From NCBI GenBank assembly GCA_021014325.1, contig CM037471.1, positions 20,356,818-20,420,817 of the forward strand: DNA of 64,000 nt. The letters run 5' to 3'. The notes below the pieces were generated by a model that did no database searches, was not told the DNA's origin, and saw nothing but the letters and a program-made list of their open reading frames with translations. This document shows positions 1-10,351 of this stretch, one piece after another. Position 1 is the stretch's first letter, and each line of letters opens with the position of its first letter. A program made the translations under genes and the position numbers. The DNA is from Plazaster borealis. Its lineage: Eukaryota; Echinodermata; Asteroidea; Forcipulatida; Labidiasteridae.

Positions 1-342
1 GCGGAGAAGGCAGTTAAAGCCCATCTAAGTCTCGCCCAAAGAAAACTCTTTATTTCTTACTCCAGAAGGAAAGACCCCCGCAAGAAAGAGAAACCACAGA
101 AAGATGATACTGGAGATGACGAGAATGGCTTTGAAATAGTAAAGACGACAGAGACAGACACTAAAGATGAGACAACTGGGGAGGATGTGGTTAAACAACT
201 CGACCAGTCCAAGACTGGAGAGGGCAAACATGAGAATACAACAGGAATGAGAAATCAAAGAGGAAAGGCAAAGAGCCGGGAAGGTGCACCAAGTGGTGAG
301 GGGAAGGTTGGAAGATTGATCATTAGAAATCTAGCTTTCCAG
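1..342 (+). CDS. RBM28: RBM28 exon (first visible, 5' truncated by window edge)
   Basis: Frame 1 is open from base 1 to the donor AG|GTAAGG at 343. It encodes the last helix and strand of RRM1, a Lys/Asp/Glu/Thr-rich linker, and the first strand of RRM2 (GRLIIRNLAFQ). The intron is phase 0. The exon continues left of the window. Confidence 0.93.
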
Positions 343-3300
343 GTAAGGTTAAAGGTCAACAAAGAAAGGACAGAAAATATTTGACAGATAATGTATACTT
401 TTCCAAAAAGAGTTAATCCCATCTCCACTACATATAAAGAAAAGAAAATAACATAAAAAGAAAATGCCTGTCTCCACTATACAAAGCATGAAATTATTTC
501 TCAAAAAATGAAAGGTAATTATCGAGTAAATACTTAATGTCAACTGAAAAAGTTTGTTACACATTGGTAATTATGTCATCAGAAGTTACCCCAGGAAAAG
601 TGTGGAATAGTTTTCCTTACCACACCAGAACTGCTGATACAACATCATCATTTAAAACTGCTCTCAAAACTCATCTTTTTAAAGTAAATGACGACCAGTG
701 ATTTTCAACATACTTATTTCTGTCCCTTTCTTTTGAACTGTTTTTTGTATCATGAGCGAGCGCCTTTTTTGGCGGATAACAGCGCTTTACAAGACTCCAT
801 TATTATTATTGTTATTAATTGGGATGAAACTTAGAATCTTAGAAAAGACTTATTGTTTTCAACTTTACAGTGCTCTGAGGAAAAGTTGAGGAAGTCCTTT
901 ACACGCTTTGGTGACATAAGTGAGGTGCACATACCGAGCGACCCGAAGGATCCAAGTAAAGTACGTGGTTATGGATTTGTTCAGTTCAGTAATGCAACGA
1001 ATGCAGCCGAAGCAATCAAGGAGATGAATGCCAAGAAACTCATGGGTAAGATATTGAGACCTTAGAGAAAGAGGATTTGACAACAGATTGGGTTTAATAG
1101 ATGTGAGATTTGCATCAGGGATAAAGAATGTTATGTTTGTTGTTACCTTACACTGATGTGTGACAAGCAGTGTTAGTAGTTAAGAAGCAGGACAGTTCTT
1201 TTCAGAAGTTGGTAGTCTCCCAAATTCCGAAAATCTACTCTGCGGCAGTAGTAGAATACATAGCAAGACAATTTCTCAAGGAACAAAAATCTACGCAGCA
1301 AAATAGATACACACATGGTGTTACCGCAAGCCAAATATACATTGATACCCCACCATGGAATGCCTCAGATCCTGAATAAGCAATTTTTTCTCTGTGCTTT
1401 CAGAACTGGCATCGTGTCACCAGGTACGCTCGGTGGTCTAGTGTTAAGATATCTGCCCTGGAATGGTGGGGGTTGTAGGTCCCACCCAAGATGGAGTAGT
1501 ATGCCTGTGGATTGTTTTCCACAGGACTCGGGGGGGTTGATTGATTAAGGATAGGTTGATTGATTGATTGATTTGTTTATTGATTGATTGATTGATTTGT
1601 TTATTGATTGATTGATTGATTTATGAGTATTTATGAAATGCTTATTGATTTGAAAACTTATGCAGAGCACTCTTCCATATGAGTTGGATATATTAAAAGT
1701 TGTTCAAAATCATTGATTCTTGGATTATTTGACATCAAATCAAGAAAAGTTTGACCCTATACTCTCATTGACTGAGTGTACAAACTCAGTTTATCATTCA
1801 GTGATACTTGTGTGTGTCTATTTTTCAGGGAGACCAATTGCCGTTGATTGGGCAGTTTCTAAAGAAGTCTACCTGAAAGCTTCAAAGAAAAAACAGCCCG
1901 ACGTACAACAGCAAAGAGAAACGGGTAGGTACAGAAATGTATAATGCTGTCCATGCCTTTGATATGTTTCTGATAAATGATAAAATGTTGGCATTTTTAT
2001 ATTGGCATCTCTCCTTGGTAATTTCAAAGATGGAATGGATGGAATGCAAGACTTGATTTTTGTGTTTGAAGGAGTGAGGGTTCAAGGCCTTGCACGTATA
2101 AAGTGTCTGTACAGGCTAGGGCAGTCATCAGAAACATTACAATTTATGTATTTTACTTAAAGGCACTGAACAAGTAATTGTCAAATTGGTAATTGTCAAA
2201 GACCAGTGTTCTCACTTGGTGCATCCCAACATATGCATAAAATAACAAGCCTGTGAAAATTTGGGCTCAATTGGTCATCGAAGTTGCAAGAAAATGATAA
2301 AAGAAAAACACCCTTGTTGTACAAATTTGTGTGCTTTCAGATAGAATACAAACTTCTTGCAAGAAGTTTTTATTATTTTAGTGAGAAATTACCTCTTTCT
2401 CAAAAACTACGTTACTTCAGAGGGAGTCGTTTCTCACATTGTTTTATCCTGTCAGCAGCTCTCCGTTGCTTGTTACCAAGTAAGGTTTTATGCTAATATT
2501 TGTTTTTAGTCATTAAAATTACCTCTTTCTAAAAAACTACGATACTTCAGAGGGAGTCGTTTGCTACAATATTTTATACTATCAACAGCTCTCCGTTACT
2601 TGTTACCAAGTAAGGTTTTATGCTAATATTTGTTTTGAGTCATTACCAAACGTGTACGATACCTTTAAGTCGCAAATGGCTTATTGTTTGAAATGCAAGA
2701 TTCTGATTCTAATGATTGTATTCTTCCCAAACAAAATTATTTCAATTTTTATAGCAGAAGACAGTGATGAGGAGGAAGAAGATGAAAGTGATGGAGAATC
2801 TGGAGTAGAATCATCGTCGGAGGTTGAGGAAATGGAAGAAGGGAGTGATGAAGAAGATGATGAAGATGAAGAAGATGATGATAGTGATGAGGAAGATGAA
2901 GACGACGATGAGATGGATAGCGAAGATGAAGGTGTCGAATCTAAGGAGAGTGGGAAGAGACCAAAGAAACACCAGGAGGTTGGTCAGAAGCAATCAAAGC
3001 AAAGGAATGTTTCCAGTGATGTTGATCAAGGAAGAACTGTTTTTATAAGGTAACGGATCCAGCTCTCTCTAACCATTGGCTTACTATGTATAGACCCCTT
3101 CATATGACGACACAAGCCCCCCAAAAAAGCGCCCTCACTGAGGTCAATAAAGACCTTTCATTGGCTGAGAGTTGTGCGCGGCATGTACTTGCATGCAACG
3201 TTTCCATTGTTTGACGTCAGCGATGGCAACCAATGATGTTAAACAACTTTAAAAAACATAGGATTGTAAATTTACGAAGTAGGACAGTTCTTTTCAGAAC

Positions 3301-6300
3301 TTGGTAGTCTCCCGAATTACCGAAATCTACTCCGCGGCAGTAGAATACATAGCAAGACAAGTTCTCAAAGAACAAAATCTACACAGCAAAGTAGATATAC
3401 ACATGGTGTTACCGCAAACTGATTATATATTGAGTAGTTTCAGCTCGTTGAGAGGTGCATGTTACAGTGAAGATTTATTCATTAAAATTTATTTCCCTTT
3501 TTTGTGAAGGAATCTTCTATTTGAGACGACGGAAGAGGAGATTAAAGAAATGTTCTCACAGTTTGGAAAGATTACATATAGTAAGATTGTTGTTGATCCA
3601 GCTACAGAACATCCCAAAGGTACAGAAATCATTGCAAACTTGATAAAGTAATACATGTATCACCAAGAAAAACAGGTATTAATTTAAGACCTATAGTTTT
3701 TGCTGTTCGTACTATGGAATGGGCTTCCCAGCTACCGTTAGAAATCAACCTAGCGTAAACTCACTCGGGTCTAAATTTGTTTTAAATCAGACTAACCAAC
3801 ATGGATATATCATTTATGTGCAATCCTCATGTTCTCAAGTATTGTTTTTTTCTCATTGTTTTGATTGTTGGTTGTACATTGCATTGTTTCTGGGGTTTTT
3901 AAACTGGCTTCTTGTACTATTGTATGTTTTTGTGGATTGACTGGGCATCAGTGGAAAACAAGGACGCAGCAATAATGGTTAAGTGTCTTGCTTAAGGACA
4001 CAAGTCTCACGACCGGGACTCGAACCCACACTCTGCCGATCAGAAACACCAGAGCTTGAGTCCGGTGTTCTTATACACTCGGCCACGACACGCCATAAGA
4101 TACTGAAGATTTTGAACAATAACACATTTTTTCTTTCTTGACTCAACACTTGAAGTCAGACATGACACTGTGGACCGGGAATTGTACTAGAAATTTTAGG
4201 GTTCAGCACTTGAGTATAAGACTGTACAAATTTGAATGGGTTCTTTCTTTCTTTTTCTCTATAGGCACAGCGTTTGTGCAGTATGGCACCAAAGAGAGTG
4301 CAGAGAAATGTCTACAGATGGCTAATAGTTCAAAGGAGGTACGTTGTTATCAAGATAATTAATCTGTGAAGATTAAGTGTTGAACGATATGACGATATTA
4401 TCGTCATTTGGCGATGATAAGGACAATATCAACTATGGTTTTGAAAATATTGAATAAATGTGACATGACGATATTCTAAAAATATCATCAATTTAACAAT
4501 AAAATGTAACTAAATTTATCTTCAAACAGTAAACAAAAATTGGCCAACCGATCAAACAATGTGCTGCAAAATATCCTACAAGGGAGCGTTTGCCCGAACA
4601 TGGCCCACCATCAGCTAAAAACTTCCTGCAGTTTCAAAAGATATAACTGCCCCAGGAATGAATATCTCATCCAAACAGCACTTCTTTGGAGAGAAAAACA
4701 AAGTTGCAGTTGGTTGTGTTTAAACATCACTTTCTGTCATTTAATTCAATGTATTTTGTATGTAGCAAGTAATAAACCACTGTCAAGCGAACTGACAGGG
4801 TAAATTTTAAAATAATTTTGGACTGAACAAAGAAATATTGACTAGAGCAGGACTTGAACCTGCGACCTCCGGATTAACATGCCAGTGCTCTACTATCTAG
4901 CCAATGAATGGCTTCTGACTGGCATCCCCGAACAACAATATTGACAAAATAGGGAGACCGCCAACATAAGGCTAGATTGCTCAGTTGGTACGTTAATCCG
5001 GAGGTCACAGGTTCAAGTCCCGCTCTTGTCAAGTTTTCTTTGTTCAACCCAAAAATTCTTGTGTATGTAGACAGCTTTGAAAGATCTTGTATAACGTGTT
5101 AACTGGATTAATTTTCAGGGAGAAGAGGGTTTGGAACTCGGAGGACGCAAGTTGCTTGTTTCTCTAGCTGTGCCGAGGGCTGAGGCATCAAAGCTTAGGG
5201 AAGTCAAGAAAGAGCAACAGAAAGTCTTAAATAAGGACAAGAGGAATATGTACCTGCTTCAAGAGGGCTGTAAGTTATTGAGAAGATGTTTTGGCTAAAT
5301 TTGATAGCAAATACACATAAGAAGACTTCAGAAGTCAGTTAGCCGACTTTAAATGACTTTTAAATCGTGTACAAAAGAGCTTATAACTATATGGTTATAT
5401 TCTTAGTAGTTGTATGCTACATGACCATTTGATCACTACAGATGGTTATGAAGTGTTTAATGTGACGCTCCATGTGAAAACCTCCTGCTGAAACTCAAAA
5501 CTGGGTTTATTTGCTCATCAACTAGATGAGAATAAGAGCTTTCAAGTAACACCTTATTAGAATGTTGAGAGAAGACAACGAAGGAAATTTCAGTTTTAGA
5601 TGTGGGAGGAAAACCGTAGAGAAATACTCCAGGGAAAACCCACGTAGTCAGGTAGGGACTGAAAAACCAATCCACATAGGGCCCCCGGTGGGATTCGAAC
5701 CAGGGTCCTAGCGTTGGGAGGCGAGGAAAGATACCACTACACCAACCCAACCACCCTTAGCATATCACATATATTCTCTGGTGAACTTTGATTGCTGTAA
5801 TAAAAGCAATCTGCCTTTTTATTTTGTCTGTTAACTCTGAATCTGTTTACAGTTATCAGGCCAGGGACTCGGGCTGCGGAGGGAATGACAGACGCCGACA
5901 TAGCCAAGAGAACCAAGTTAGAACAAATCAAACGACTCAAGCTCCAGAACATCAATGTCTTCGTCTCAACGACTCGTCTTGCAGTCCAGAATCTGCCAAA
6001 GTACACTGACGACAAGATGCTACGAGAGGCATTCCTGAAGGCCGTAGGGGACAAGAAGGCCAAAATCATTGAGGTCAGTATAAGGTCACTGGGGGTCATT
6101 AAGGTCATTGGGGTATTAAGGTCATGGCCAGGTACAAGGATCTTTGAGTTGAATGCAGGGACAAGTGCTACTGAGGTCATTTCAACATGAGTAGGAAAAC
6201 CTCGAAAGATGCATGGCTGTACTTCATGTAATTTCATAAGCATTAATTTGGTATAAGAACCAGTTACTCCACTTGCAGAGCTGTGAGAAATGCGTGGGAA

Positions 6301-8984
6301 AAAAAGTTGTTTTGATGCAAAGGATGCGAATATTTATTAATTATGTCCGAAATTAAATTTATGTTGTGCTTTCTTTTGTGGCTGTTCTTTGTGAAATACT
6401 GTGCAAAGGAGTTTGAATTATTTGTACACATTTTTTTAACCCTTACAGTGCCGGCCGCGTGTTGGTAATTCTGTATCCACAGGCCGACCATTTTTTTTAG
6501 AACGTAAGGGAAGGTTGGCGGCCTGTGGATAGATATTCAGTATGACGTTTCAGAATGTTGGGGGCACTCGAAGGGTATGAACGTAAGGTAGCCTGAACAC
6601 CTGACGTCATATTTCGAGGCTCAGGAATTATAAGTGTATTTATCATTGTGGATAACGACGGGCCAGTCTAAAGTCAGTCTAAACGTAAGGGAACAATGGC
6701 GGCGTTTGGATGGATATTCAGCATGACGTTTCAGAGCATTGGCGGCGCTTGAAGGGTTAATTTCATATATTGGGGGATAAAAGGTAACTAGCTGTTGCAA
6801 ACTGCTTACCAATCAAAATAACCTAAGGTCAACAAATTGCTCATGACCTCTTAACGTTATATCTTGTATTTCATTTCTTTGCAGGCTAGAGTCATGCGTG
6901 ATATGAAGTCACCGAATGCTCAGGGTCTTTGCAAATCATTTGGTTTTGCGTTTTGCGAGTTCACAAAACATGAACACGCTCTGGCGGCACTACGAAAAGT
7001 CAACAACAGCACAGAGTTCTTTGGAGGAATAAAGGTCAGGAAAGTATTGGTTATATAACAAGGGTTGTATAACTAGGTTTTATAAACTACGTTTGGTAAT
7101 TGGAACCCACTGTTTCAATCCTAGATAGTTGTAGATATATACCATAAAACTAACCTGTGAAAATTTCATTTCAAAGGGTGGTAGCGTTTTTGAGATATTC
7201 ATTGCCGAAAATCTGGAGCGGTTATGTCCACGCAGGAAGAACAATCTGCAATTGGAATACATAATCTGAGAAACGTTACTGTCAGTAACGCTTCTCAGAT
7301 TCAAATTTTTGGTTATAAAAAGTGATATCTTTTTCCATAACTGCAGTACTTCGAAGTGAAAAGTTTCTCAAAATGTATTATACTATCCAAAGCTGCTGAA
7401 CTTCTTACCAAGTAAGTTTTTATTGCCATTAATTGTCAGAGTCATTACCAAACGTATACAGACCCTTAAAGTTACTTGCGTGCTGCTACTTTCGTTCTTA
7501 CATTTTCTTCAGGAGTTAAGATCTGCTATTCTTTTTTCTCCTGATATTTACTTATTTGAGATTTATTATTTGTGTTTGCAGAGACCCATTGTTGGATTCT
7601 CATTGGAAAATCGCTTGGCACTGGAAACAAAACAAAGAAGGAGAGATAGGTCCTTATTGAAGGTACTGTCAAGGTTGACCAGTCAATGGTAGTCGTTTTG
7701 AACCTTTTTTTTCACAATTTGTCTTTCCGGCACTAAATTCAAAGTCACAAAGTTTCATAAGTATTTGTGTGAGAATCCATTTTGTGACTGCCCTGACTTC
7801 AGACAACCAAAAGGCGAGCAGGGATTCTTAGACCTTGATGAGGCCACCATCGATAATGGCTGGAAGTTACCAAATTACCAATCAACATACAATGTAACCT
7901 TGGTCCAGAGAGATCATAAGGAAGAAGAAGAAGAAGATAAATAAGACATTTCTTAAAAGTTACTTGTCTTTCATTCTTCAGGCTCAGCAAATTCAAAATA
8001 CTCAGAAGGCTAGGGAAGGAAAAACCAAGGAAAAAACACAAGACGGAAAGCAAACAATCGTGAAATCAACAGCTCCCCTCTCGAAGCAGAAGAAAGGCGT
8101 TCTACCTCCACCTCCTTCATCCAAACTGGAGCGGAGGATCTCCAATAAGACAATACCGAAGCACGTAGGTGCTAAGAACAGATGGAGGGATCGAGGCAAG
8201 GCTGAGGAAACCAAAAGGCAGGAGAAGAAGAAGAGGCAGAAGGAGTTGTTGAGCAAGTCGGGGAGGAAGGTTAGGGAGCCAGCGAAACCCAAGAGGTTAA
8301 CGGTAGAGGTCAGTACTTCCTCTTTGATTCTTTTTTTTTACCACCCCCCCTTCTCCTGTATTGATTCTCTGTTTAGTGGTACAAGAAATAATTGAACATT
8401 AAGTCTTTTGGGTGTGGATATTTAACCCATATCTGCCTAACTACTGGATTTCCCGTAGAACACACAAACGCTATTTGCGCCTAACCACAGGAAAACCCGT
8501 TGATGAACAAGACGTTAGTGTCTTTCTTTATACTCTCACTTCTAGTGATATGAGATGGGAAACATGACAAAATATATATATCACATTAAAGAGAATGAGG
8601 TTCTCTTTCCAACGGTATACAGTTTGTTGGGGATGTTTATTTGCAAGGCAGTAAATAATGAATGTTTATTGTAATGCAGCAATATGTGCTACATGGGCTT
8701 AGGCAGGAACAGTGTTTATGTACTGTGACCAGTCGGGCGGAAATGAGGTCATTTTGCAAGAACAATTGAAACTAATTCATGATTCTTTCTTTTAAATTTG
8801 TTCTTCTGTTCATTTTTATTTGTTATTTCTCCAGGGTGGACCCCAGAAATCGAGAAGAAATAACAAGGGCCGAGCAGAGGAGGCGAAGTTCAGTAAACTG
8901 GTTGAGAATTACAAGCATAAACTCTTCAGTAAAGAAGGATCTGGCCAAGCTCTGAAAAAATCCAAATGGTTTGAAGAGGGATGA
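1..8984 (+). CDS. RBM28: RBM28 (Nop4-like) RNA-binding protein, 12 exons, 5' end outside window
   Basis: Join 1-342, 871-1045, 1829-1924, 2755-3049, 3510-3619, 4265-4338, 5119-5269, 5853-6073, 6885-7034, 7582-7662, 7982-8308, 8835-8984. All introns are GT-AG, and the phases match at every junction, giving 723 residues plus stop. In visible numbering: tail of RRM1 (1-24), basic linker, RRM2 (104-182, RNP1 RGYGFVQF at 146), an Asp/Glu/Ser tract (206-262), RRM3 (299-380, RNP2 TVFIRNLLF), RRM4 (457-545, RNP2 LAVQNL, RNP1 near 507), then a basic tail ending SKWFEEG. Human RBM28 (759 residues) has the same order and a SKWFDS ending. The family (yeast Nop4) is nucleolar and acts in large ribosomal subunit assembly; this function is inferred from homology. 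The reading frame is open at base 1, so the start codon and most of RRM1 lie upstream. The gene converges with DENND5. Confidence 0.97.
585..820 (+). mobile_element. 3' remnant of a non-LTR retrotransposon (L2/CR1-like)
   Basis: Reads VWNSFPYHTRTADTTSSF then LKTHLFK, the usual C-terminal tail of L2/CR1-type reverse transcriptase proteins (LWNSLP...F...LKTHLF). It is followed by a short 3' tail with GCGCTTTACAAGACTCC and a (TTA)n end. It is 5' truncated and lies in an RBM28 intron. Confidence 0.75.
871..1045 (+). CDS. RBM28: RBM28 exon, RRM2 core
   Basis: The acceptor is TTTACAG|TGC and the donor G|GTAAGA, leaving phase 1. It encodes CSEEKLRKSFTRFGDI and RGYGFVQF, the RNP1 motif of RRM2. Confidence 0.95.
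1093..1375 (+). repeat. Interspersed repeat, copy in RBM28 intron
   Basis: It starts with a segment like TTTGCATCRGGGATAAAGAAT, ACACTGATGTGTG, then GTAGGACAGTTCTTTTCAGA, TCTACTCYGCGGCAGTAG and ACACATGGTGTTACCGCA. Parts recur at 3276-3434, 58350-58470 and 62660-62710, so it is a dispersed family of unknown class. Confidence 0.75.
1415..1545 (+). mobile_element. tRNA-derived SINE
   Basis: GCTCGGTGGTCTAGTG resembles a tRNA A box, and GGTTGTAGGTCCC about 45 bases on resembles a decayed B box. A relative with a better B box lies at 62505-62640 on the other strand. A GATT microsatellite follows, as is common at SINE ends. Confidence 0.55.
1546..1625. repeat. (GATT)n microsatellite with interspersed TTGTTTAT
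   Basis: Two blocks of GATT repeats separated by TTGTTTATT units. It may be the 3' tail of the SINE just before it. Confidence 0.9.
1829..1924 (+). CDS. RBM28: RBM28 exon, end of RRM2
   Basis: The acceptor is TTTTTCAG|GG. It encodes GRPIAVDWAVSKEVYLKAS, matching the human segment GRTVAVDWAVAKDKY. The donor is G|GTAGGT, phase 1. Confidence 0.95.
2161..2664 (+). mobile_element. TTAA-flanked MITE, family A, with internal duplication
   Basis: Flanked by TTAA at 2157-2160 and 2665-2668. The ends AGGCACTGAACAAG and GTGTACGATACCT form an imperfect inverted repeat. About 130 bp are tandemly duplicated (2391 onward repeated from 2521). A full copy lies at 38340-38703. TTAA target sites are typical of piggyBac-type elements. 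Confidence 0.85.
2755..3049 (+). CDS. RBM28: RBM28 exon, acidic tract and start of RRM3
   Basis: The acceptor is TTTATAG|CA. About 57 residues are almost all Asp, Glu and Ser, encoded by GAT/GAA/GAG-rich DNA that resembles a trinucleotide repeat. Then comes a basic stretch and DQGRTVFIR, the RNP2 strand of RRM3. It ends in phase 2 at AG|GTAACG. Confidence 0.94.
3276..3434 (+). repeat. Interspersed repeat, second intronic copy
   Basis: Same family as 1180-1375: GTAGGACAGTTCTTTTCAGA, TCTACTCCGCGGCAGTAG and ACACATGGTGTTACCGCA in the same order. Confidence 0.8.
3510..3619 (+). CDS. RBM28: RBM28 exon, RRM3 helix 1 to strand 3
   Basis: The acceptor is TTTGTGAAG|G. It encodes NLLFETTEEEIKEMFSQFG and DPATEHPKG, matching human RRM3. 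The donor is G|GTACAG, phase 1. Confidence 0.95.
3958..4094 (-). mobile_element. tRNA-derived SINE (Leu/Ser-like head), partial
   Basis: On the minus strand GTCGTGGCCGAGTG (A box) and GGGTTCGAGTCCCGG (B box) are separated by ACTCAAGCTCTGGTGTTTC. The same head occurs at 14161, 17177, 21370, 28925 and 30103. Confidence 0.8.
4265..4338 (+). CDS. RBM28: RBM28 exon, RRM3 RNP1
   Basis: The acceptor is CTCTATAG|GC. It encodes GTAFVQYGTKESAEKCLQMA, the RNP1 strand and second helix of RRM3. It ends in phase 0 at GAG|GTACGT. Confidence 0.94.
4838..5045. mobile_element. Fold-back element with two tRNA-like arms
   Basis: The minus-strand arm carries GGCTAGATAGTAGAGCACT and GGTTCAAGTCC. The plus-strand arm carries GGCTAGATTGCTCAGTTGG and GGTTCAAGTCCCGC. 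Both share GTTAATCCGGAGGTC, and both end in a TTTCTTTGTTCA tail. The whole is an inverted repeat of tRNA-derived sequence with a short spacer. Neither arm folds as a clean tRNA gene by eye. Confidence 0.75.
5119..5269 (+). CDS. RBM28: RBM28 exon, end of RRM3 and linker
   Basis: The acceptor is TTTTCAG|GGA. It encodes LELGGRKLLVSLAVPRAEAS and NKDKRNMYLLQEG, matching the human stretch before RRM4. The donor is T|GTAAGT, phase 1. Confidence 0.95.
5505..5757 (-). mobile_element. tRNA-derived SINE, second family
   Basis: The minus strand starts GGTGGTTGGGTTGGTGTAGT (A box) and has CTGGTTCGAATCCCACC (B box), then a body with TTTTCCTCCCACATC and CTAAAACTGAAATTTCC. It matches 48363-48612 along most of its length. 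Confidence 0.85.
5853..6073 (+). CDS. RBM28: RBM28 exon, start of RRM4
   Basis: The acceptor is TTTACAG|TT. It encodes IRPGTRAAEGMTDADIAKR, INVFVSTTRLAVQNLPKYTD and VGDKKAKIIE, near-collinear with human RBM28 at the linker and RRM4 strand 1. It ends in phase 0 at GAG|GTCAGT. Confidence 0.96.
6440..6756. mobile_element. TTAA-flanked MITE, family E
   Basis: TTAA at 6436-6439 and 6757-6760. Ends are CCCTTACAGTGCCGGCC and GGCGGCGCTTGAAGGG. Internally ACGTAAGGGAA...GATATTCAG.ATGACGTTTCAG occurs twice (near 6500 and 6683). Confidence 0.75.
6885..7034 (+). CDS. RBM28: RBM28 exon, RRM4 core
   Basis: The acceptor is TTTGCAG|GCT. It encodes ARVMRDMK, SFGFAFCEFTKHEHALAALR (RNP1 plus helix 2) and VNNSTEFFGGIK. 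Phase 0 on both sides. Confidence 0.96.
7075..7468 (+). mobile_element. MITE, family B (decayed TTAA ends)
   Basis: Starts ACTACGTTTGGTAATTGG and ends CATTACCAAACGTATACAGA. The body has GTAGCGTTTTTGAGATATT and GTTATGTCCACGCAGGAAGA. Other copies are at 15854-16247, 23471-23818 (reverse) and 40435-40798. Confidence 0.85.
7582..7662 (+). CDS. RBM28: RBM28 exon, end of RRM4
   Basis: The acceptor is TTTGCAG|AGA. It encodes RPIVGFSLENRLALETKQRR, matching human RPIVEFSLEDRRKLK. Phase 0 on both sides. Confidence 0.95.
7982..8308 (+). CDS. RBM28: RBM28 exon, basic C-terminal region
   Basis: The acceptor is TTCTTCAG|GCT. It encodes 109 Lys/Arg/Gln-rich residues, including PKHVGAKNRWRDRGKA, equivalent to the human segment SHRGPKIRLRDKGKV. 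The Lys-rich sequence fits nucleolar targeting (inference). Confidence 0.93.
8835..8984 (+). CDS. RBM28: RBM28 last coding exon
   Basis: The acceptor is TTTCTCCAG|GGT. It encodes FSKLVENYKHKLFSK and the terminal SKWFEEG followed by TGA at 8982-8984. Human ends FNQLVEQYKQKLLG...SKWFDS. This fixes gene identity and the 3' boundary. Confidence 0.97.
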   Translation, partial: GGPQKSRRNNKGRAEEAKFSKLVENYKHKLFSKEGSGQALKKSKWFEEG

Positions 8985-9420
8985 ACAACGCAGGTGACAT
9001 TTTTAAATCAACATTAATAGTACATAACCCTTAAGATGTTGCAGATTCTAGACTGAAATTCGTCTGGCCCCTGCCTCTGTCTTTAACTATGATTATTTGC
9101 ATACTCCAGGTTTACCATGTGTGGACCTTATTCATTATTTCGCTGCCTCTCTCACTCATAAAAGTATCAGTTGATAGGTGGTACCCACATCTTTACCCAT
9201 ATCATTATTATACTATTACAGTACATGTTAACTAACCAAGGTCAAAGTTGAAAGTTTTCTAAACTGAGAGGCAGGTACCTGACATCTTTAAAGTGTGCCG
9301 GAAGCTCGGCTTCGACTATTTTGTTATCAAATTAATCTTTCGACATCAACTACAGATCAGTTATATATTACTGTTTAGGCAATAAAAGTGAAACAATAAA
9401 ATTATTCTTATTTTGATGAA
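8985..9420 (+). promoter_or_regulatory. RBM28: RBM28 3' UTR with poly(A) signals
   Basis: AATAAA occurs at 9381-9386 and 9395-9400, about 400 bases after the stop, in AT-rich sequence. The cleavage site near 9415-9420 is inferred. Confidence 0.6.
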
Positions 9421-10330
9421 CTGCTTATTTGAAAATGCCAATGTTGTCATTACAAGAAATCAGGTGAAATAAGAAGTTCTAATTGTTGTTTATAGTTTAT
9501 ACTGTCAACATTGTCGAAGGCGAACAATTTGTTAAAACTTGAGTGCGAAATGGTAATTAAAAGAAAATAGGATCTATGAACTTGTTCTGGTGTGTAAGCC
9601 TTGTTCATTTAAAACAAAAAGTCACCAGGAGTGCATTTTGGCAACCTCAACCAGAAACATGTTTGAGCTTTGGTCTTTGGTTCAGCGTTTTTTGCGTGTT
9701 CGGTTGAACTGCAGTGACGCGGCTGTTCCGACCAAACCGTAACCGACTTGTTGGCTCGGTTAGGCTTGGTTTAAAGATGGCGGACTCTAACAACTATCGA
9801 AAAATGTCAATGGACTTCTTTTCAAAATGAAATACCCTTCTCTCCACCCAGGGGTAAATGGGTACCTGTGAGGGCAGAGATGGTACTTGTGATTGATTTA
9901 GCCGAGTAGCGCATTTGTTGCACAAGGCTGTGTACTCCCCAGGGAGCTGAGATGGTTTAAGGAATGATTTAAGGCCCAGTGACCAGGGGTAATAATGTGA
10001 AGCGCTTTGGGACGCCCTTCGGGCGTGAAAAGTGCTATATAAAAACGAACTATTATTAACTATTATTATTATAATAATGTTGATAAAATTACGAAGACTA
10101 AGTTCCATTACTTGAAAATAAAATGAAGGTTGTATATTTTATAACCATGAATTTTCTAGAGATGTACCTACGTCATGAACTATTTCTGGTTACCGACCCG
10201 TTTCCGTAAGCGAAGGTGTAAGTCTCGTAGTAAGGTTTATGATTCAACATTTATGGTCAAAATCAACCATTTCAACATCAATCCAAACCTCAACCCCACA
10301 AATAAGAAACAGACAACAAAGCTTTAACTT
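9421..10330. other. Gap between the convergent genes
   Basis: Holds the repeat at 9840-10085 and otherwise unique AT-rich sequence. No ORF with family resemblance on either strand. Confidence 0.6.
9840..10085 (+). mobile_element. SINE/LINE 3' end with (ATT)n tail
   Basis: Contains CCCCAGGGAGCTGAGATGG, GGCCCAGTGACCAGGGGTAA, then GCGCTTTGGGACGCCCTTCG and an ATTATTATT tail. The same internal segment occurs reversed at 28480-28830. Confidence 0.7.
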
Positions 10331-10345
10331 TAAAAAATCAAAATA

Positions 10346-10351
10346 TTTATT
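10346..10351 (-). promoter_or_regulatory. DENND5: Candidate distal poly(A) signal of DENND5
   Basis: AATAAA on the minus strand, followed by TTTTGATTTTTTAAAG. If used, it gives DENND5 a 3' UTR of about 6 kb, ending near 10330. Inference only. Confidence 0.3.

Noticed and set aside
4840..5030. Pair of tRNA genes
   Set aside because: Arms are too diverged to fold fully and share a non-tRNA tail, so they are mobile-element sequence.
5737..6243. 168-codon open frame opposite an RBM28 exon
   Set aside because: It is the antisense shadow of exon 5853-6073.
8002..8292. Open frame opposite the RBM28 basic exon
   Set aside because: Antisense shadow of a Lys/Arg-rich coding exon with clear family match on the plus strand.
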